From assembly GCF_000264375.1 (NCBI RefSeq), contig NZ_AJXW01000043.1, forward strand, positions 1 to 64,000: a stretch of DNA of 64,000 nucleotides, given 5' to 3'. Numbering within the stretch: position 1 is the first letter of the stretch; every line of letters starts with the position of its first letter. Source of the stretch: Rhodanobacter thiooxydans LCS2. Lineage in GTDB: Bacteria; Pseudomonadota; Gammaproteobacteria; Xanthomonadales; Rhodanobacteraceae. The notes below the pieces were generated by a model. The model ran no database searches, was not told the origin of the DNA, and saw only the letters and a list, made by a program, of their open reading frames with translations. This document shows positions 10,211 to 22,174 of this stretch, piece after piece. The position numbers and the translations under genes are program-made.

Positions 10211-10247
10211 CACGCGCCGGGGCGGCTTCGTTCCGGCGTGTGCTTTT
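10211..10247 (+). terminator. Hairpin with T-run in the rnk leader
   Basis: The arms CACGCGCCGG (10211-10220) and CCGGCGTGTG (10233-10242) pair with one mismatch and are followed by CTTTT. It looks like an intrinsic terminator reading rightward, yet it lies about 35 bases before the rnk start and after a divergent gene. It may act as an attenuator or simply end upstream transcription. Confidence 0.45.
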
Positions 10248-10280
10248 GTGCGGCAGGAGCCGCGAGTATCAGGAAAAGTC

Positions 10281-10688
10281 ATGAGCAAGCCACCGATCAC
10301 TGTTTCCCGCATCGACATGGAACGCATCGAAGCGTTGCTGGAGCGCCTGCCGCCCGTCGAGGCCGACAAGCTCGATGCGCTGCGCGCGGAACTGGATCGT
10401 GCCGACGTGGTCGAGCCGGCGGCGATGCCGGACCACATCGTGACGATGAACTCTACCGTCACCTTCGAGGACGAGAGCAATGGCGAAAAGCTGACCCTGA
10501 CCCTGGTGTATCCGGCGGCTGCGGGTACGCCCGGCACGGTGTCGATCCTGGCGCCGGTGGGCAGCGCACTGCTCGGGCTGGCGCAGGGCCAACAGATCGA
10601 CTGGCCCACGCCGGACGGCCGCAAGCGCCGCCTGAAGGTGCTGGAGATCGCCTACCAGCCGGAAGCGGCGGGGCACTTCCACCGCTGA
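10281..10688 (+). CDS. rnk: Regulator of nucleoside diphosphate kinase (GreA/B C-terminal-like)
   Basis: A small cytoplasmic protein of 135 residues. The C-terminal half matches the GreA/GreB FKBP-like domain that binds RNA polymerase (APVGSALLGLAQGQQIDWPTPDG) and the N-terminal helices resemble Rnk (IDMERIEALLERLP). Rnk affects nucleoside diphosphate kinase levels in Pseudomonas and E. coli; whether it acts through the polymerase secondary channel here is inference. ATG at 10281 has the ribosome site AGGAAAAG. A terminator-like hairpin lies in the leader. Confidence 0.9.
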   Translation: MSKPPITVSRIDMERIEALLERLPPVEADKLDALRAELDRADVVEPAAMPDHIVTMNSTVTFEDESNGEKLTLTLVYPAAAGTPGTVSILAPVGSALLGLAQGQQIDWPTPDGRKRRLKVLEIAYQPEAAGHFHR

Positions 10689-13132
<2,444 letters not shown>

Positions 13133-13133
<1 letters not shown>

Positions 13134-14089
13134 TGGGTCTCGCCCCGCGGGCCGCCCTGCAACTGCGCGCACGACTGTACGCGCTGCTGCGCGCGTTCTT
13201 CGCCGAGCGCGGCGTGCTGGAAGTGGAAACGCCGATTCTCTCCGCCGCCGGCAATACCGAGCCGAACATCGAGAGCTTCAGCACGATGTTCAGCGGCCAT
13301 GTCGACGCCGGCGCGCGCGAGCGCTGGCTGCGCACCTCGCCGGAGTACCCGCTGAAGCGGCTGCTCGCCGCCGGCATCGGCGACTGCTACGAGCTGGGCC
13401 GGGTGTTCCGCAACGGCGAGGCGGGCGGCCGGCACAACCCCGAATTCACCATGCTGGAGTGGTACCGGGTGGGCTGGGACCATCGCCGGCTGATGCAGGA
13501 AACCGTCGCGTTGGTCGAGGCGGCGCTGGCGATGGTGGAGCGGCGCGCCGAGCTGGTGGTGACGAGCTACCGCCAGCTGTTCCTCGACGAGCTGGGCATC
13601 GATCCGGCGCATGCCGCCATCGACACGCTGCGCGCGCCGCTGGCCGAGTCCGGCATCGATCCGGCGGGCCTGGGTCACGACGACTGGCTCGACCTGCTGA
13701 TCACGCACAAGCTGCAACCAGCGTTTCCGCGTGACCGCATCACGGTGATCCACGACTACCCGGCCAGCCAGTGCGCCCTGGCGAAAGTCCGCCCCGACGA
13801 ACCGCCGCTGGCCGAGCGTTTCGAGCTGTACCTGGGCCGCTACGAACTGGCCAACGGCTACCACGAGTTGAACGATGCCGCCGAGCAGCGCATGCGTTTC
13901 GAGCGCGACAACGCGCGCCGCCGGCAGCGCGGCCTGCACGAAGTTCCACTGGACGAGCGCCTGCTCGGCGTGCTCGACGCGCTGCCCGACTGCGCCGGCG
14001 TGGCGCTGGGCGTGGAGCGGCTGCTGATGTGCCTGGCCGATACCGACGCGATCGCCGACGTGCTGGCGTTCGCGTTTTCCGAAGCCTGA
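13133..14089 (+). CDS. epmA: Elongation factor P--(R)-beta-lysine ligase
   Basis: A 318-residue paralogue of class II lysyl-tRNA synthetase lacking the anticodon domain (EpmA/GenX/PoxA). It attaches (R)-beta-lysine to EF-P, helping ribosomes pass proline stretches. Class II motif 2 (FRNGEAGGRHNPEFTMLEWY, about 92-111) and motif 3 (GVALGVERLLM) are clear. The start overlaps the ligA stop as TGATG, implying coupling. A degraded partial copy of this gene's 3' part lies at 16563-16655. Confidence 0.95.
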
Positions 14090-14105
14090 TGTGGCTGCCA
14101 GAAAT

Positions 14106-14135
14106 CCGCGGCCCCGTGGTCGAGAGGGGCCGCGG
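14106..14135. terminator. Perfect 10-bp hairpin between convergent genes
   Basis: CCGCGGCCCC and GGGGCCGCGG flank a 10-base loop between epmA and the DUF4785 gene. The stem is very GC-rich but neither side has a strong T-run. The position suggests a bidirectional terminator. Confidence 0.55.
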
Positions 14136-14164
14136 CATGATTGCCGACGATCTTCCGAAGGTGG

Positions 14165-15421
14165 CTATGGCGCGATGAAGCGCATCGCCAGCGCGCGACG
14201 CTCCAGCAGGCCCACCGCTGGCTGATCCTGCAGGAGCAGGTCGTGCAGTTCGTACGGCGCGCCAATGCCCTGCAGGCTGACCGGATCGTAGTGCAGGGTG
14301 AGCTGGCCATCGCCGGCCGGCAGCCACGCCGCTGATTGCGCGAATGCCGCCGGCACCATCGAGCCGTCGTCAGCACGTCCGTACAGCACGGCGGAAACCG
14401 CATAGCGGCTGTCGGCGCGGGCCGTCACGCCAAACGCGATGTCGATGCCGTGGTCCGTCGCGCGGGCGGTGCTGGCCAGCCCGCTGAGGCGGGCCACCGG
14501 CGCGGCCGCGGCGAACACGGTGGTGGTGTCGCGGCGGATCTCGTGGCCGGCGCTGTCCCTGCCCACGGTGAAGCCGTGCACTTCCCATAGCCCGGGCGTG
14601 CCCTGGATGCCGCGTGGACTGACGTCGGCGGCGAAGCTGCCATCGGCCTGGCGACGGAAGGTCAGCGACGTGCTGCTGCCGTCCGGCGCCCGCAGCAGGC
14701 CACCGACCGAACTGAGCGGCAGCTCGCGGTCCTGATCCTGCAGCGCCACCCGCACGTGCACGCTCTGGCCCTGCAACAGGTCGCCACGATCGGCCTTCGC
14801 GGTGGCGGTGAATGGACTCTGCGGTTCGTATACGTGCACCACGTAACGGCCGTTGGCCGCCGGCACGCGCAAGGTGGCGACGCCGCTGCCGAGTTCGGGC
14901 CGGAGCTGCATCACCAGTGACGCCGCCGGCACGTCCATGCCGGCCGCATGCAGCGCGGCGGCATCGGCCAGCTGCCGGCTGGCGGCATTCGCGTTCAACG
15001 ATTGCCGGCCCAGCTGCAGTTGCACGCCGGCCGGATCCAGCTTGCCGACCGCCGCGTTGCCGGGGCTGAGCCGGATGATTGCGCCGGGTGCGCTCAACGG
15101 CAGTGACAGGCCGAACCTGAGTTCGCTGGCCGAGACGTCGCGCCAGTATTCACGGCTGTCGCGTGCGAACGGCGCTGGCTGCGACTCGAGTGCGGCGTCG
15201 TGCGGCAACGGCCAGCTCACGTGGAGCGGGGCGAGTTCCACACGCAGTTCGGGCGTCGCCGTGATCGGCTGCGCGGGACGCGGCGTGGCGGTGCGTGCCT
15301 GCAGCACGGTGGGCACCAGGTCGCCCTGCTGCGGCGGCAGCAGCACCTGGCTGCCGGCCATCGCCGGCGCGGCCAGACAGATCGCCAGCAAGGGCGTTGT
15401 GAGAAGAATGCTTGGCTTCAT
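14165..15421 (-). CDS. Secreted DUF4785-like protein
   Basis: A 418-residue protein with a Sec signal peptide (LLTTPLLAICLAAPAMA, cleaved about residue 22). The rest is rich in beta-sandwich-like sequence with blocks such as YVVHVYEPQSPF and LWEVHGFTVGRDSAGHE. This resembles DUF4785 proteins of Xanthomonadales, whose function is unknown. It follows the lipase-like gene with the same polarity, so both are probably one exported operon. ATG at 15421 has AGGGG 10 bases upstream; an alternative ATG at 15430 overlaps the upstream stop as ATGA. Confidence 0.75.
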   Translation of the reverse strand: MKPSILLTTPLLAICLAAPAMAGSQVLLPPQQGDLVPTVLQARTATPRPAQPITATPELRVELAPLHVSWPLPHDAALESQPAPFARDSREYWRDVSASELRFGLSLPLSAPGAIIRLSPGNAAVGKLDPAGVQLQLGRQSLNANAASRQLADAAALHAAGMDVPAASLVMQLRPELGSGVATLRVPAANGRYVVHVYEPQSPFTATAKADRGDLLQGQSVHVRVALQDQDRELPLSSVGGLLRAPDGSSTSLTFRRQADGSFAADVSPRGIQGTPGLWEVHGFTVGRDSAGHEIRRDTTTVFAAAAPVARLSGLASTARATDHGIDIAFGVTARADSRYAVSAVLYGRADDGSMVPAAFAQSAAWLPAGDGQLTLHYDPVSLQGIGAPYELHDLLLQDQPAVGLLERRALAMRFIAP

Positions 15422-15426
15422 GGCGA

Positions 15427-16284
15427 TCATCCCCTGACGTCGTTGGCGAGAATGGATTCGAGGCCAAAGCAGGCGCGCCGGCTCTGGTTGTGGTTCAGCA
15501 CGGAGCCGCCGGTCTGCTGCGTGTCGCGGAACCACACCGTGCCGGCGGCGGACGCGCTGGAGCACTCGATGAAGCCGTCCGAGCAGCTGTTCAGCCAGTT
15601 CTGGGTGAGCTCCAGCCCCACGCTTTGCGAATAGCCACCGCAGTAAGCCTGGCTGCTCCAGAAGCCGGACACCACGTCGGTGCCGACCACCGCACGGAAG
15701 GGCACCGGCAGCGCCGGCCGCCCGCTGGTGCCGAGCAAGTATTGCTGGTTGTAGACGGCCATCCAGCCGACCTGCTGCTGGCGCACCGCGTCGGTCTTGT
15801 AGCCGAGCAGCCAGCCCAGCGCGGACTCGAACACGTTGCCTGCGATCACCGCATCAGCCAGCGGCGTGCCGGCGCTGGACGGGGCGAGCGCGTCGACCTT
15901 GGCGATGCGGCTGATGATGGCCGGGTAGCGTGCATCCCAGGTCGGGTTGGACAGGATCCAGCGCATCACGTTGCCGCCGTTGGAGTGGGTGATGACGATC
16001 AGGCGGTCAATTTGTCGGTTCTGGATGAAGCTGGTGAGCTGGCCGGCCAGGCAGCCGGCGGCGCGGCTGTCCCACATGTACTGGTTGAAATCGCAGTTGA
16101 CCACCAGCAGGTTGCTGCGGTCGGTCAGGCCGTTGCGCACGCCTTCGACCATGGCGGCCTGCCAGTAGTCGTTGTAGGCGTCGGTCTGGCTGCCGGTGCC
16201 GTGCACCAGCGCTACCCCGGTGGTGGCGGCCTGCGCGGTGGCGCAGGCCAGGAGCATTGACAATATCGTCGTCGTGCGTCGCAC
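15427..16284 (-). CDS. Secreted alpha/beta-hydrolase (lipase-like)
   Basis: A 285-residue protein with an N-terminal signal (LSMLLACATAQA, about 1-19), so periplasmic or extracellular. The oxyanion element VHGTG (about 27-31) and the nucleophile elbow THSNGG with Ser about 101 are those of an alpha/beta hydrolase, close to lipases and esterases. Several Cys residues suggest disulphides. Start chosen is GTG at 16284, preceded by AGGGGAGAG at good spacing and directly giving the signal peptide; the ATG 60 bases further up would add an Arg-rich tail before it. The substrate is unknown. Confidence 0.82.
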   Translation of the reverse strand: MRRTTTILSMLLACATAQAATTGVALVHGTGSQTDAYNDYWQAAMVEGVRNGLTDRSNLLVVNCDFNQYMWDSRAAGCLAGQLTSFIQNRQIDRLIVITHSNGGNVMRWILSNPTWDARYPAIISRIAKVDALAPSSAGTPLADAVIAGNVFESALGWLLGYKTDAVRQQQVGWMAVYNQQYLLGTSGRPALPVPFRAVVGTDVVSGFWSSQAYCGGYSQSVGLELTQNWLNSCSDGFIECSSASAAGTVWFRDTQQTGGSVLNHNQSRRACFGLESILANDVRG

Positions 16285-16562
16285 TTGGGTCTCTCCCCTT
16301 GAAGCGGCGAAGCGCCGCGGGTAGAGCCGGCCGCATGCAGCCACAGGTGCGCCAAGCCACCTGTGCTGCAGGCAGGTCGACTACGGGTGATGCCAGCGAG
16401 GCATCGTCGGAATGTGCCGTCCGATCCCCCCGGACCGTGCAGCACGGTATGGACTCTAGCAGCGCCATACGACTGCGTCTTGACGCAACCGCACAATGGC
16501 AGTGGCGGGCACCACTGCCAAGGTTGCGCGCTGGTCATGGCCGGAATGCACAGGCGAGGCAG

Positions 16563-16655
16563 GCTGTACCTCGGGCCGTACTAACCGGCTATCACGAGCT
16601 CAACGCCGCCGCCGAGCAGCGCGCTTCGAGCGCGACAACACGGTGCGCCGCGCGC
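16563..16655 (+). pseudogene. Degraded fragment of an epmA copy
   Basis: This stretch aligns with epmA around 13827-13920: both read GCTGTACCT..GGGCCG..TAC, then GGCTA.CACGAG.T.AACG and GCCGCCGAGCAGCGC, then TTCGAGCGCGACAAC. Several small indels break the frame, so it cannot encode protein. It is a relic of a duplication or recombination, now joined to a VOC-family remnant. Confidence 0.8.
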
Positions 16656-16922
16656 GGCCTACCGCGAGGCGCGCGATTCCTGGAAGTGCGACCTGGAAGT
16701 CAGCCCCGGTGCGCAACTGGAGCCGTTTTCCTTCCCTGGTGCGCCACCGCGTTCTTCCTGCGCCACCTCGCCTTCGTCGTGGCTGACGGGGAGGCGGCGG
16801 CGATCGCGCTGACGGCGCTCGGCGTCGTTTGCGAGCCGATGCGGGTGGACGAGTGCACCGGTCGCCGCTGCGTTTTCTTTGCCGACCCCGATGGCTTGCC
16901 GATCGAGCTTTATGAGGCGTAG
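16656..16922 (+). pseudogene. Frameshifted remnant of a VOC/glyoxalase-family gene
   Basis: Two reading frames together give a YaeR-like VOC protein. The first frame encodes YREARDSWKCDLEVSPGAQ and PFSFPGAPPRSS. After a frameshift near 16755 the other gives LRHLAFVVADGEAAA and GRRCVFFADPDGLPIELYEA. The N-terminal third of the fold (first metal ligand and beta-strand) is absent, replaced by the epmA-like fragment. It is likely non-functional. An open frame from 16257 covers the second part but starts in unrelated sequence. Confidence 0.78.
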
Positions 16923-16929
16923 ACGAGAT

Positions 16930-16977
16930 CACGCCACGCGGGCTGGCCGCGTGGCGTGCGGGCCTTGCTCAGGCCCG
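16930..16977 (-). terminator. Two tandem hairpins at the aqpZ 3' end
   Basis: A perfect 12-bp inverted repeat CACGCCACGCGG/CCGCGTGGCGTG (16930-16958, loop of 5) abuts a 7-bp repeat CGGGCCT/AGGCCCG (16959-16977) that overlaps the aqpZ stop codon. No T-run follows, so this may protect the mRNA end or be a palindromic repeat. Confidence 0.5.
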
Positions 16978-17700
16978 GTCGCCCCTGATGTCGGGCTGCG
17001 CGGGGCGGTCGCTCCACAGATAGCGGTAGATCAGCCCGCCGATGATGCCGCCGATGATCGGTATCACCCAGAAGAACCACAGCTGTTCCACCGCCCAGCC
17101 GCCCTGGAAGAAGGCCACGCCAGTCGAGCGCGCCGGGTTCACCGAGGTGTTGGTGACCGGGATGCTGACCAGGTGGATCAGGGTCAGCGCGAGGCCGATC
17201 GCGATGCCGGCGAAGCCTACCGGCGCGCTCCGGTGGGTGGCACCCATGATGATGAAGATGAAGAAGCCGGTCATCACGATCTCGCATACCGCGGCTGCAG
17301 TCATCGAATAGCCGCCCGGCGAATGCGCGCCGAAGCCGTTCGAGGCGAAGCCGCCACCGACGGGATCGAAGCCCGCCTTGCCCGAGGCGATCACGTACAG
17401 CACCGCGCCGGCCACGAGGCCGCCGATCACCTGGGCGACGATGTAGGGGATCACATCCTTCAACGGAAAGCGGCCGCCGGCGGCGAGACCGCAGGTCACG
17501 GCCGGGTTGATGTGGCAGCCGGAGATGTGGCCGATGGCGTAGCACATCGTCAGCAGGGTGAGGCCGAAGGCCAGCGCCACGCCGGCGAAGCCGATGCCCA
17601 GTTCCGGAAATCCCGCGGCCAGCACGGCGCTGCCGCAACCGCCCAGTACCAGCCAGAACGTGCCGAACAATTCGGCGGCCATGCGTTTGCCCAGGTTCAT
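16969..17700 (-). CDS. aqpZ: Aquaporin Z
   Basis: A 243-residue inner-membrane water channel with six hydrophobic segments. Both NPA loops are present: HINPAVT (about 63-69) and SVNPARS (about 186-192), the second with the selectivity-filter Arg. The start [20 protein letters not shown] is typical of AqpZ. ATG at 17700 has the strong ribosome site GGAGGAG; the frame is open further upstream but has no aquaporin sequence. It is monocistronic, divergent from the MFS gene. Confidence 0.96.
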   Translation of the reverse strand: MNLGKRMAAELFGTFWLVLGGCGSAVLAAGFPELGIGFAGVALAFGLTLLTMCYAIGHISGCHINPAVTCGLAAGGRFPLKDVIPYIVAQVIGGLVAGAVLYVIASGKAGFDPVGGGFASNGFGAHSPGGYSMTAAAVCEIVMTGFFIFIIMGATHRSAPVGFAGIAIGLALTLIHLVSIPVTNTSVNPARSTGVAFFQGGWAVEQLWFFWVIPIIGGIIGGLIYRYLWSDRPAQPDIRGDRA

Positions 17701-17959
17701 CGAAGACTCCTCCCGATTGCATGAATGGACGCGAGCGCCGCGATGGTGCGGCGCGGTCTGGATCACTGGCCCACGGCCAGATGGAACGGCGTTTCCTCTC
17801 CCCGGAAAACGGCGCCGGGCAGCTGCCCGCAGGATGGCTGGCTCGCCCGCGTGGCCAGGCATCCCGCCGGGCAGCGCGAGCATAGGGGATGCGCATGGCG
17901 TCGCGTAGTGCCACGCTGTGCGCTATGTTGCCGAACCCTCCGCATCGGCCACGGTTCCC

Positions 17960-19285
17960 ATGAGCGAAGCCACGACACTGGCCATACCGGAGGCGACCGG
18001 CACGGCAGCGCGCCCGCTGGACCGCCGCGACGCCCGCACCCTGCTGCTGTCCGCACTGGGCGGCGCGCTGGAGTTCTACGACTTCGTGGTGTTCGTGTTC
18101 TTCGCGATCCCGCTGAGCCACCTGTTTTTTCCGCCCGACACCACACCGTGGCTGGCCCAGCTGCAGGTGTTCGGCATCTTCGCCGTGGGTTACCTGGCGC
18201 GGCCACTGGGTGGCATCGTGATGGCGCACTACGGCGACAAGCTGGGGCGCAAGCGGATGTTCACGCTCAGCGTATTCCTGATGGCGGTACCGACCCTGGC
18301 CATCGGCTTGTTGCCGGTGTACGCCCAGATCGGCATGCTGGCGCCGCTTTTGCTGCTTTTGCTGCGGGTGGTGCAGGGCATCGCGGTGGGTGGCGAGGTG
18401 CCAGGTGCGTGGGTGTTCGTGGCCGAACATGTGCCACCGAAGCGGATCGGCTTGGCCTGCGCCAGCCTCACCTCAGGGCTCACCGCGGGCATCCTGATCG
18501 GCTCGCTGGCAGCCGCGGCGATCAACAGCCGCATGACTCCGGCCGAGGTGCTCGAGCATGGCTGGCGGCTGCCATTCCTGGCCGGCGGCGTGTTCGGCTT
18601 CGTCGCGGTGTGGCTGCGTCGCTGGCTCAGCGAGACGCCGGTGTTCGAGGCGATGCATGCGCGCAAGGAGCTGGCTTCGGGCTTGCCGCTGCGGCTGGTG
18701 TTCGAACGGCACCTGCCCGGCGTGCTGCTGTCGATGCTGGTGACCTGGATGCTCACCGCGGCGATCGTGGTGCTGATCCTGATGACGCCGACGCTGGCGC
18801 AGTCGGTGTTCCATGTGGCGCCGGCGCGTGCGTTCCTCGGCAACAGCGTGGCTTCGTTCGCGCTGGCGCTGGGTTGCCTCTTTTACGGCTGGCTGGCCGA
18901 TCGCATCGGCCATGCGCATGCGCTGCTGGCCGGCGCGATCGGGTTGTTCGCGTGCGGTTACGCGCTGTACATCGACCTGCAGGCCGGTGCCGCGCACTTC
19001 GTCGCGTTGTATGCGCTGGCGGGCTTCGCCGTGGGCGTGGTCGGCGTGGTGCCGGCGCTGATGGTGGCGGCGTTCCCGCCGCCGGTGCGTTTTTCCGGCC
19101 TGTCGTTCTCGTACAACATCGCCTATGCACTGTTCGGCGGGCTCACGCCGCTGCTGATCGGCTGGCTGCTGAAGCCGTTCGGCGTACTCGCGCCGGCGCA
19201 CTACGTTGCGTTCACCGCCATGATCGGGATCGCCGTTGCGGCATGGCTGCTGGCCGCGCGGCGGCGCGTGCTGGCTCCTGCCTAG
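17960..19285 (+). CDS. MFS transporter, metabolite:H+ symporter (MHS) type
   Basis: A 441-residue carrier with about 12 membrane segments. The order ALEFYDFVVFVFFA in TM1, the loop motif HYGDKLGRKRMF between TM2 and TM3, and RVVQGIAVGGEVPGAWVFVAEH in TM4 are typical of MHS symporters for organic acids, proline or betaine. The substrate is unknown. ATG at 17960 is preferred; an in-frame GTG at 17918 is also possible. The last four bases overlap the convergent DUF2461 gene. Confidence 0.88.
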   Translation: MSEATTLAIPEATGTAARPLDRRDARTLLLSALGGALEFYDFVVFVFFAIPLSHLFFPPDTTPWLAQLQVFGIFAVGYLARPLGGIVMAHYGDKLGRKRMFTLSVFLMAVPTLAIGLLPVYAQIGMLAPLLLLLLRVVQGIAVGGEVPGAWVFVAEHVPPKRIGLACASLTSGLTAGILIGSLAAAAINSRMTPAEVLEHGWRLPFLAGGVFGFVAVWLRRWLSETPVFEAMHARKELASGLPLRLVFERHLPGVLLSMLVTWMLTAAIVVLILMTPTLAQSVFHVAPARAFLGNSVASFALALGCLFYGWLADRIGHAHALLAGAIGLFACGYALYIDLQAGAAHFVALYALAGFAVGVVGVVPALMVAAFPPPVRFSGLSFSYNIAYALFGGLTPLLIGWLLKPFGVLAPAHYVAFTAMIGIAVAAWLLAARRRVLAPA

Positions 19286-19968
19286 AACTCCAGCTCCTGT
19301 GCCGCGCAGAGGTAGTCGACCAGCGGCGCGACGCGCTTGAACGTGGCCACCGTCCACGGCAGCAGTTCCTCCGAGCACGCCAGCGCTTCATCGAACGCGG
19401 TGGTGGCGATGAAGTCCTTGCGCTTGAGATCCTCGATCAGCTCGTGGGCGGGGTCGTAGCCGCGCGGCGGGCGCACCAGCGATTCGCCGCCCAATTTCAA
19501 ATGCTCGCGGAACGCCTTGCTCTGCGTGGCGCGCTTCCACGCGGCCGGGTTGTCGACCAGGAACTCGCGGATGTGTTTCAGCGCATCGGGTTCGGGGTGC
19601 CACATGCCGCCGCCGGCGAAGCACTCGCCGGGCTCGATGTGCAGGTAGAAACCGGGCGCCTGAATCTCGTGCCGGCGCTGGTGGAAGAAGCGCGAACCCT
19701 GCCACGACTTGTACGGCAGCTTGTTGTTGGAGTAGCGCGTGTCGCGGTAGATGCGGTACAGCGAGCCGCCGTTCTTGCGCGGATCGGCGCGGTAGTGCGG
19801 GCTGATCTTCGCCAGCGGCGCCTGCAGGTCGGCGATCAGCTGCAGGAACGGCTCGCGCACGTGGCGCTCGTAGTCGTCCTTGTGCGCGTGGAACCAGTCG
19901 CGGTTGTTGTTGCGCTCGACGGCGCGCAGGAAGCGGAAGGTGGCGGGGGTGAAATAGCGTTGGGGCAT
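19282..19968 (-). CDS. DUF2461 (TIGR02453) family protein
   Basis: A 228-residue cytoplasmic protein of the DUF2461 family, function unknown. Typical blocks are FTPATFRFLRAVERNNNRDW near the start, NGGSLYRIYRDTRYSNNK and GFYLHIEPGECFAGGGMW. It converges on the MFS gene with a four-base overlap of stops. It lies downstream of sbcB on the same strand, separated by two REP-like palindromes, so it is probably transcribed on its own. Confidence 0.9.
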   Translation of the reverse strand: MPQRYFTPATFRFLRAVERNNNRDWFHAHKDDYERHVREPFLQLIADLQAPLAKISPHYRADPRKNGGSLYRIYRDTRYSNNKLPYKSWQGSRFFHQRRHEIQAPGFYLHIEPGECFAGGGMWHPEPDALKHIREFLVDNPAAWKRATQSKAFREHLKLGGESLVRPPRGYDPAHELIEDLKRKDFIATTAFDEALACSEELLPWTVATFKRVAPLVDYLCAAQELEF

Positions 19969-19994
19969 GGCGGGTTGTCGAAGGACTCGGTAGC

Positions 19995-20049
19995 GCGGGC
20001 AGTGCCCGCCGGATTTTTTCGGGTGCTGGAGAGGCGGGCAGTGCCCGCC
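19995..20049. repeat. Two copies of a GCGGGC-AGT-GCCCGC palindrome
   Basis: Hairpins at 19995-20009 (6-bp arms) and 20033-20049 (7-bp arms) share the core GCGGGCAGTGCCCGC. The second directly abuts the sbcB stop, so that gene ends within TAGGGCGGGCAC. They look like dispersed intergenic repeats and may also end the sbcB transcript. Confidence 0.7.
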
Positions 20050-21504
20050 CTACGTGGGGGGAATACCGTCGATGCTGGCGGCGAGCTGTTCGCCCCAGGC
20101 CTGCAGCTGGTCAAGCAGGGGCAGCTTGTCCTGCGCCTGCGGGGCGTGGCGCAGTTCGGCGAGACGGGCGAAATAGTCGTCGAGGGTGAGCCCGGTCAGC
20201 GGCGTGCGGGTAGTCAGGCGTGCGCGGCGGAAGTTCTCCCAGCGCGCGTATTCCTCCGCGTCCAGCGTTTCCGGCCAGTTGCGCGCGCGGTAGCGGAACA
20301 GCAACTCCGGATAGCGCGGGTCGCGGAACGGAAAGCTGCGCGTGCCCAGCTCGCGCGGTGGCGTGGCGCGTACCTGCGCCAGCAGGCGCTTGTCGGCATC
20401 GGGCAGGAAGCCGCCGCCGTACAGGGCCAGTTCGGGATCTTCCGGCGGCGGTAGTTCGGCTGCACGCTGGAACACGCGGCGCAGCTTCTCGGCGAGCCCG
20501 TCGACGGCGTGCAGCACGTCGTGATGGGCCTGGCAACGGGCCAGGTCCAGCTGCAGGCGATCCAGGTCCACCCCTTGCAGCACCGACAGCGGCGCCAGCG
20601 CCGGGGCGCGATTGGCGCGCACGGTGCGCAGGGGGATGCGCTCGACGTCCTCGGGCAGGTCGGCGCGCGCGGTGAAGATGCGATCGGCGATCTCGTCTTC
20701 GTCCAGCGCCAGCCAGGCGGCGGGATCGGTGGCCAGGTCGTACACGATCACCTCGCCGGGCCGGCTCGGGTGCGCCGCCAGCGGCGCGATCACCGCCAGG
20801 CAGTGGCGACTGGCCGGATAGCGCGAGGAAACGTGCACCAGCGGCGTCATGTTCACCACGTCGAGCAGCTCGAACACCTTCTGCTTGCGGCGCAGGGCGT
20901 AGTACCAGTCCCACAGCCGTGGCTGGCGCACGCGGATCAGCCGGGCCAGCTCGATCAGCGCACGAACGTCCGACAGCGCATCATGGGCGCGCTCCTGGGT
21001 TAGCCCGTTCGCGCTGGCCAGGTGCTCCAGCTTGAAGCTGGGTGAGCCGTCCTCGCGGGTCGGCCAGACGATGCCTTCGGGCCGCAGCGCCTGGCACATG
21101 CGCACCAGGTCGATCAGGTCCCAGCGCGAATTGCCGTTCTCCCACTCGCGGCCGTACGGCTCGTGGAAATTGCGGTACAGCATCTGTCGGGTGAATTCGT
21201 CGTCAAAGCGCAGCGAGTTGTAGCCCACGCCGCAGGTGCCTGGCGCCGCCAGCTGTTCATGCACGCGGGCGGCGAACTCCGCCTCGCCGAGCCCTTCGCG
21301 TTCGGCCTGTTGCGGCGTGATGCCGGTAATCAGGCAGGCGTCGGGATGCGGCGGCATCTCCCGCGACGGCTGGCCGTAGAACATCACCGGCTCGCCGACG
21401 ATCTCCAGCTCCGGCGTGGTGCGGATGCCGGCGAACTGCAGCGGGCGGTCGCGCCGCGGGTCGGCGCCGGAGGTCTCGTAGTCATGCCAGAAAAAGGTCT
21501 GCAT
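20050..21504 (-). CDS. sbcB: Exodeoxyribonuclease I
   Basis: A 3'-5' single-strand DNA exonuclease of recombination and mismatch repair, 484 residues as in E. coli. The DnaQ-like exonuclease motif I is [13 protein letters not shown] with the metal-binding Asp and Glu; [12 protein letters not shown] is motif II and HDALSDVRA motif III. The C-terminal half has the SH3-like and helical parts of ExoI ([11 protein letters not shown] region). ATG at 21504 begins the family's usual [11 protein letters not shown]. It is divergent from orn. Confidence 0.95.
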   Translation of the reverse strand: MQTFFWHDYETSGADPRRDRPLQFAGIRTTPELEIVGEPVMFYGQPSREMPPHPDACLITGITPQQAEREGLGEAEFAARVHEQLAAPGTCGVGYNSLRFDDEFTRQMLYRNFHEPYGREWENGNSRWDLIDLVRMCQALRPEGIVWPTREDGSPSFKLEHLASANGLTQERAHDALSDVRALIELARLIRVRQPRLWDWYYALRRKQKVFELLDVVNMTPLVHVSSRYPASRHCLAVIAPLAAHPSRPGEVIVYDLATDPAAWLALDEDEIADRIFTARADLPEDVERIPLRTVRANRAPALAPLSVLQGVDLDRLQLDLARCQAHHDVLHAVDGLAEKLRRVFQRAAELPPPEDPELALYGGGFLPDADKRLLAQVRATPPRELGTRSFPFRDPRYPELLFRYRARNWPETLDAEEYARWENFRRARLTTRTPLTGLTLDDYFARLAELRHAPQAQDKLPLLDQLQAWGEQLAASIDGIPPT

Positions 21505-21575
21505 CGGGCCATGATCGCATGGCCGAAAGCTGCGCCGGCATGGGGCTGATAAACTTCCTCCCACAAGGAGAGCCC

Positions 21576-22142
21576 ATGAGCCAAGCGCACGAAGACAACC
21601 TGATCTGGATCGATCTGGAGATGACCGGCCTCGACACCGACAACGACTCCATCCTGGAGATCGCCACGATCGTCACCGACAAGGAGCTGAACGTGCTGGC
21701 CGAAGGGCCGGCCTTCGCGATACGCCACGAAATCGACCGGCTGGAGTCGATGGACAACTGGAACTGCAACCAGCACCACAAGTCGGGCCTGTGGCGGCAG
21801 GTGCTGATCTCGGAAACCGATCACGCGATGGCCGAGCAGGCTACGGTGGATTTCCTGCGCACGTGGGTGCCGCCGGGCAAGTCGCCGATGTGCGGCAACT
21901 CGATCTGCCAGGACCGTCGCTTCCTGCATCGGCAGATGCCGCGGCTGGAGCGCTATTTCCACTACCGCAACCTGGACGTCTCCACGCTCAAGGAGCTGGC
22001 CCGACGCTGGGCGCCGGAGATCGCCAAGAGCGTCGGCAAGGAATCGGCCCATACGGCGCTGTCGGATATCCGCGACTCGATCGCCGAGCTGCGCCATTAT
22101 CGCCGCTACATGGGCGAGTTGGGCGGCCAGGTCGAAGCCTGA
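21576..22142 (+). CDS. orn: Oligoribonuclease
   Basis: A 188-residue DEDDh exonuclease that degrades di- to pentaribonucleotides, including pGpG from cyclic-di-GMP turnover. Motifs: [20 protein letters not shown] (first Asp/Glu pair), [15 protein letters not shown], and the catalytic [18 protein letters not shown] at 21576 has AAGGAG at ideal distance. folP follows after 32 bases on the same strand. Confidence 0.97.
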   Translation: MSQAHEDNLIWIDLEMTGLDTDNDSILEIATIVTDKELNVLAEGPAFAIRHEIDRLESMDNWNCNQHHKSGLWRQVLISETDHAMAEQATVDFLRTWVPPGKSPMCGNSICQDRRFLHRQMPRLERYFHYRNLDVSTLKELARRWAPEIAKSVGKESAHTALSDIRDSIAELRHYRRYMGELGGQVEA

Positions 22143-22174
22143 GCGCGGCACCGCTTCCGGATATTGACGAGGTC

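Noticed and set aside
16257-16922. An intact 221-residue VOC-family protein
   Set aside because: Only the last 55 residues match the family; the preceding part shifts frame and is fused to an epmA-like relic and unrelated leader sequence.
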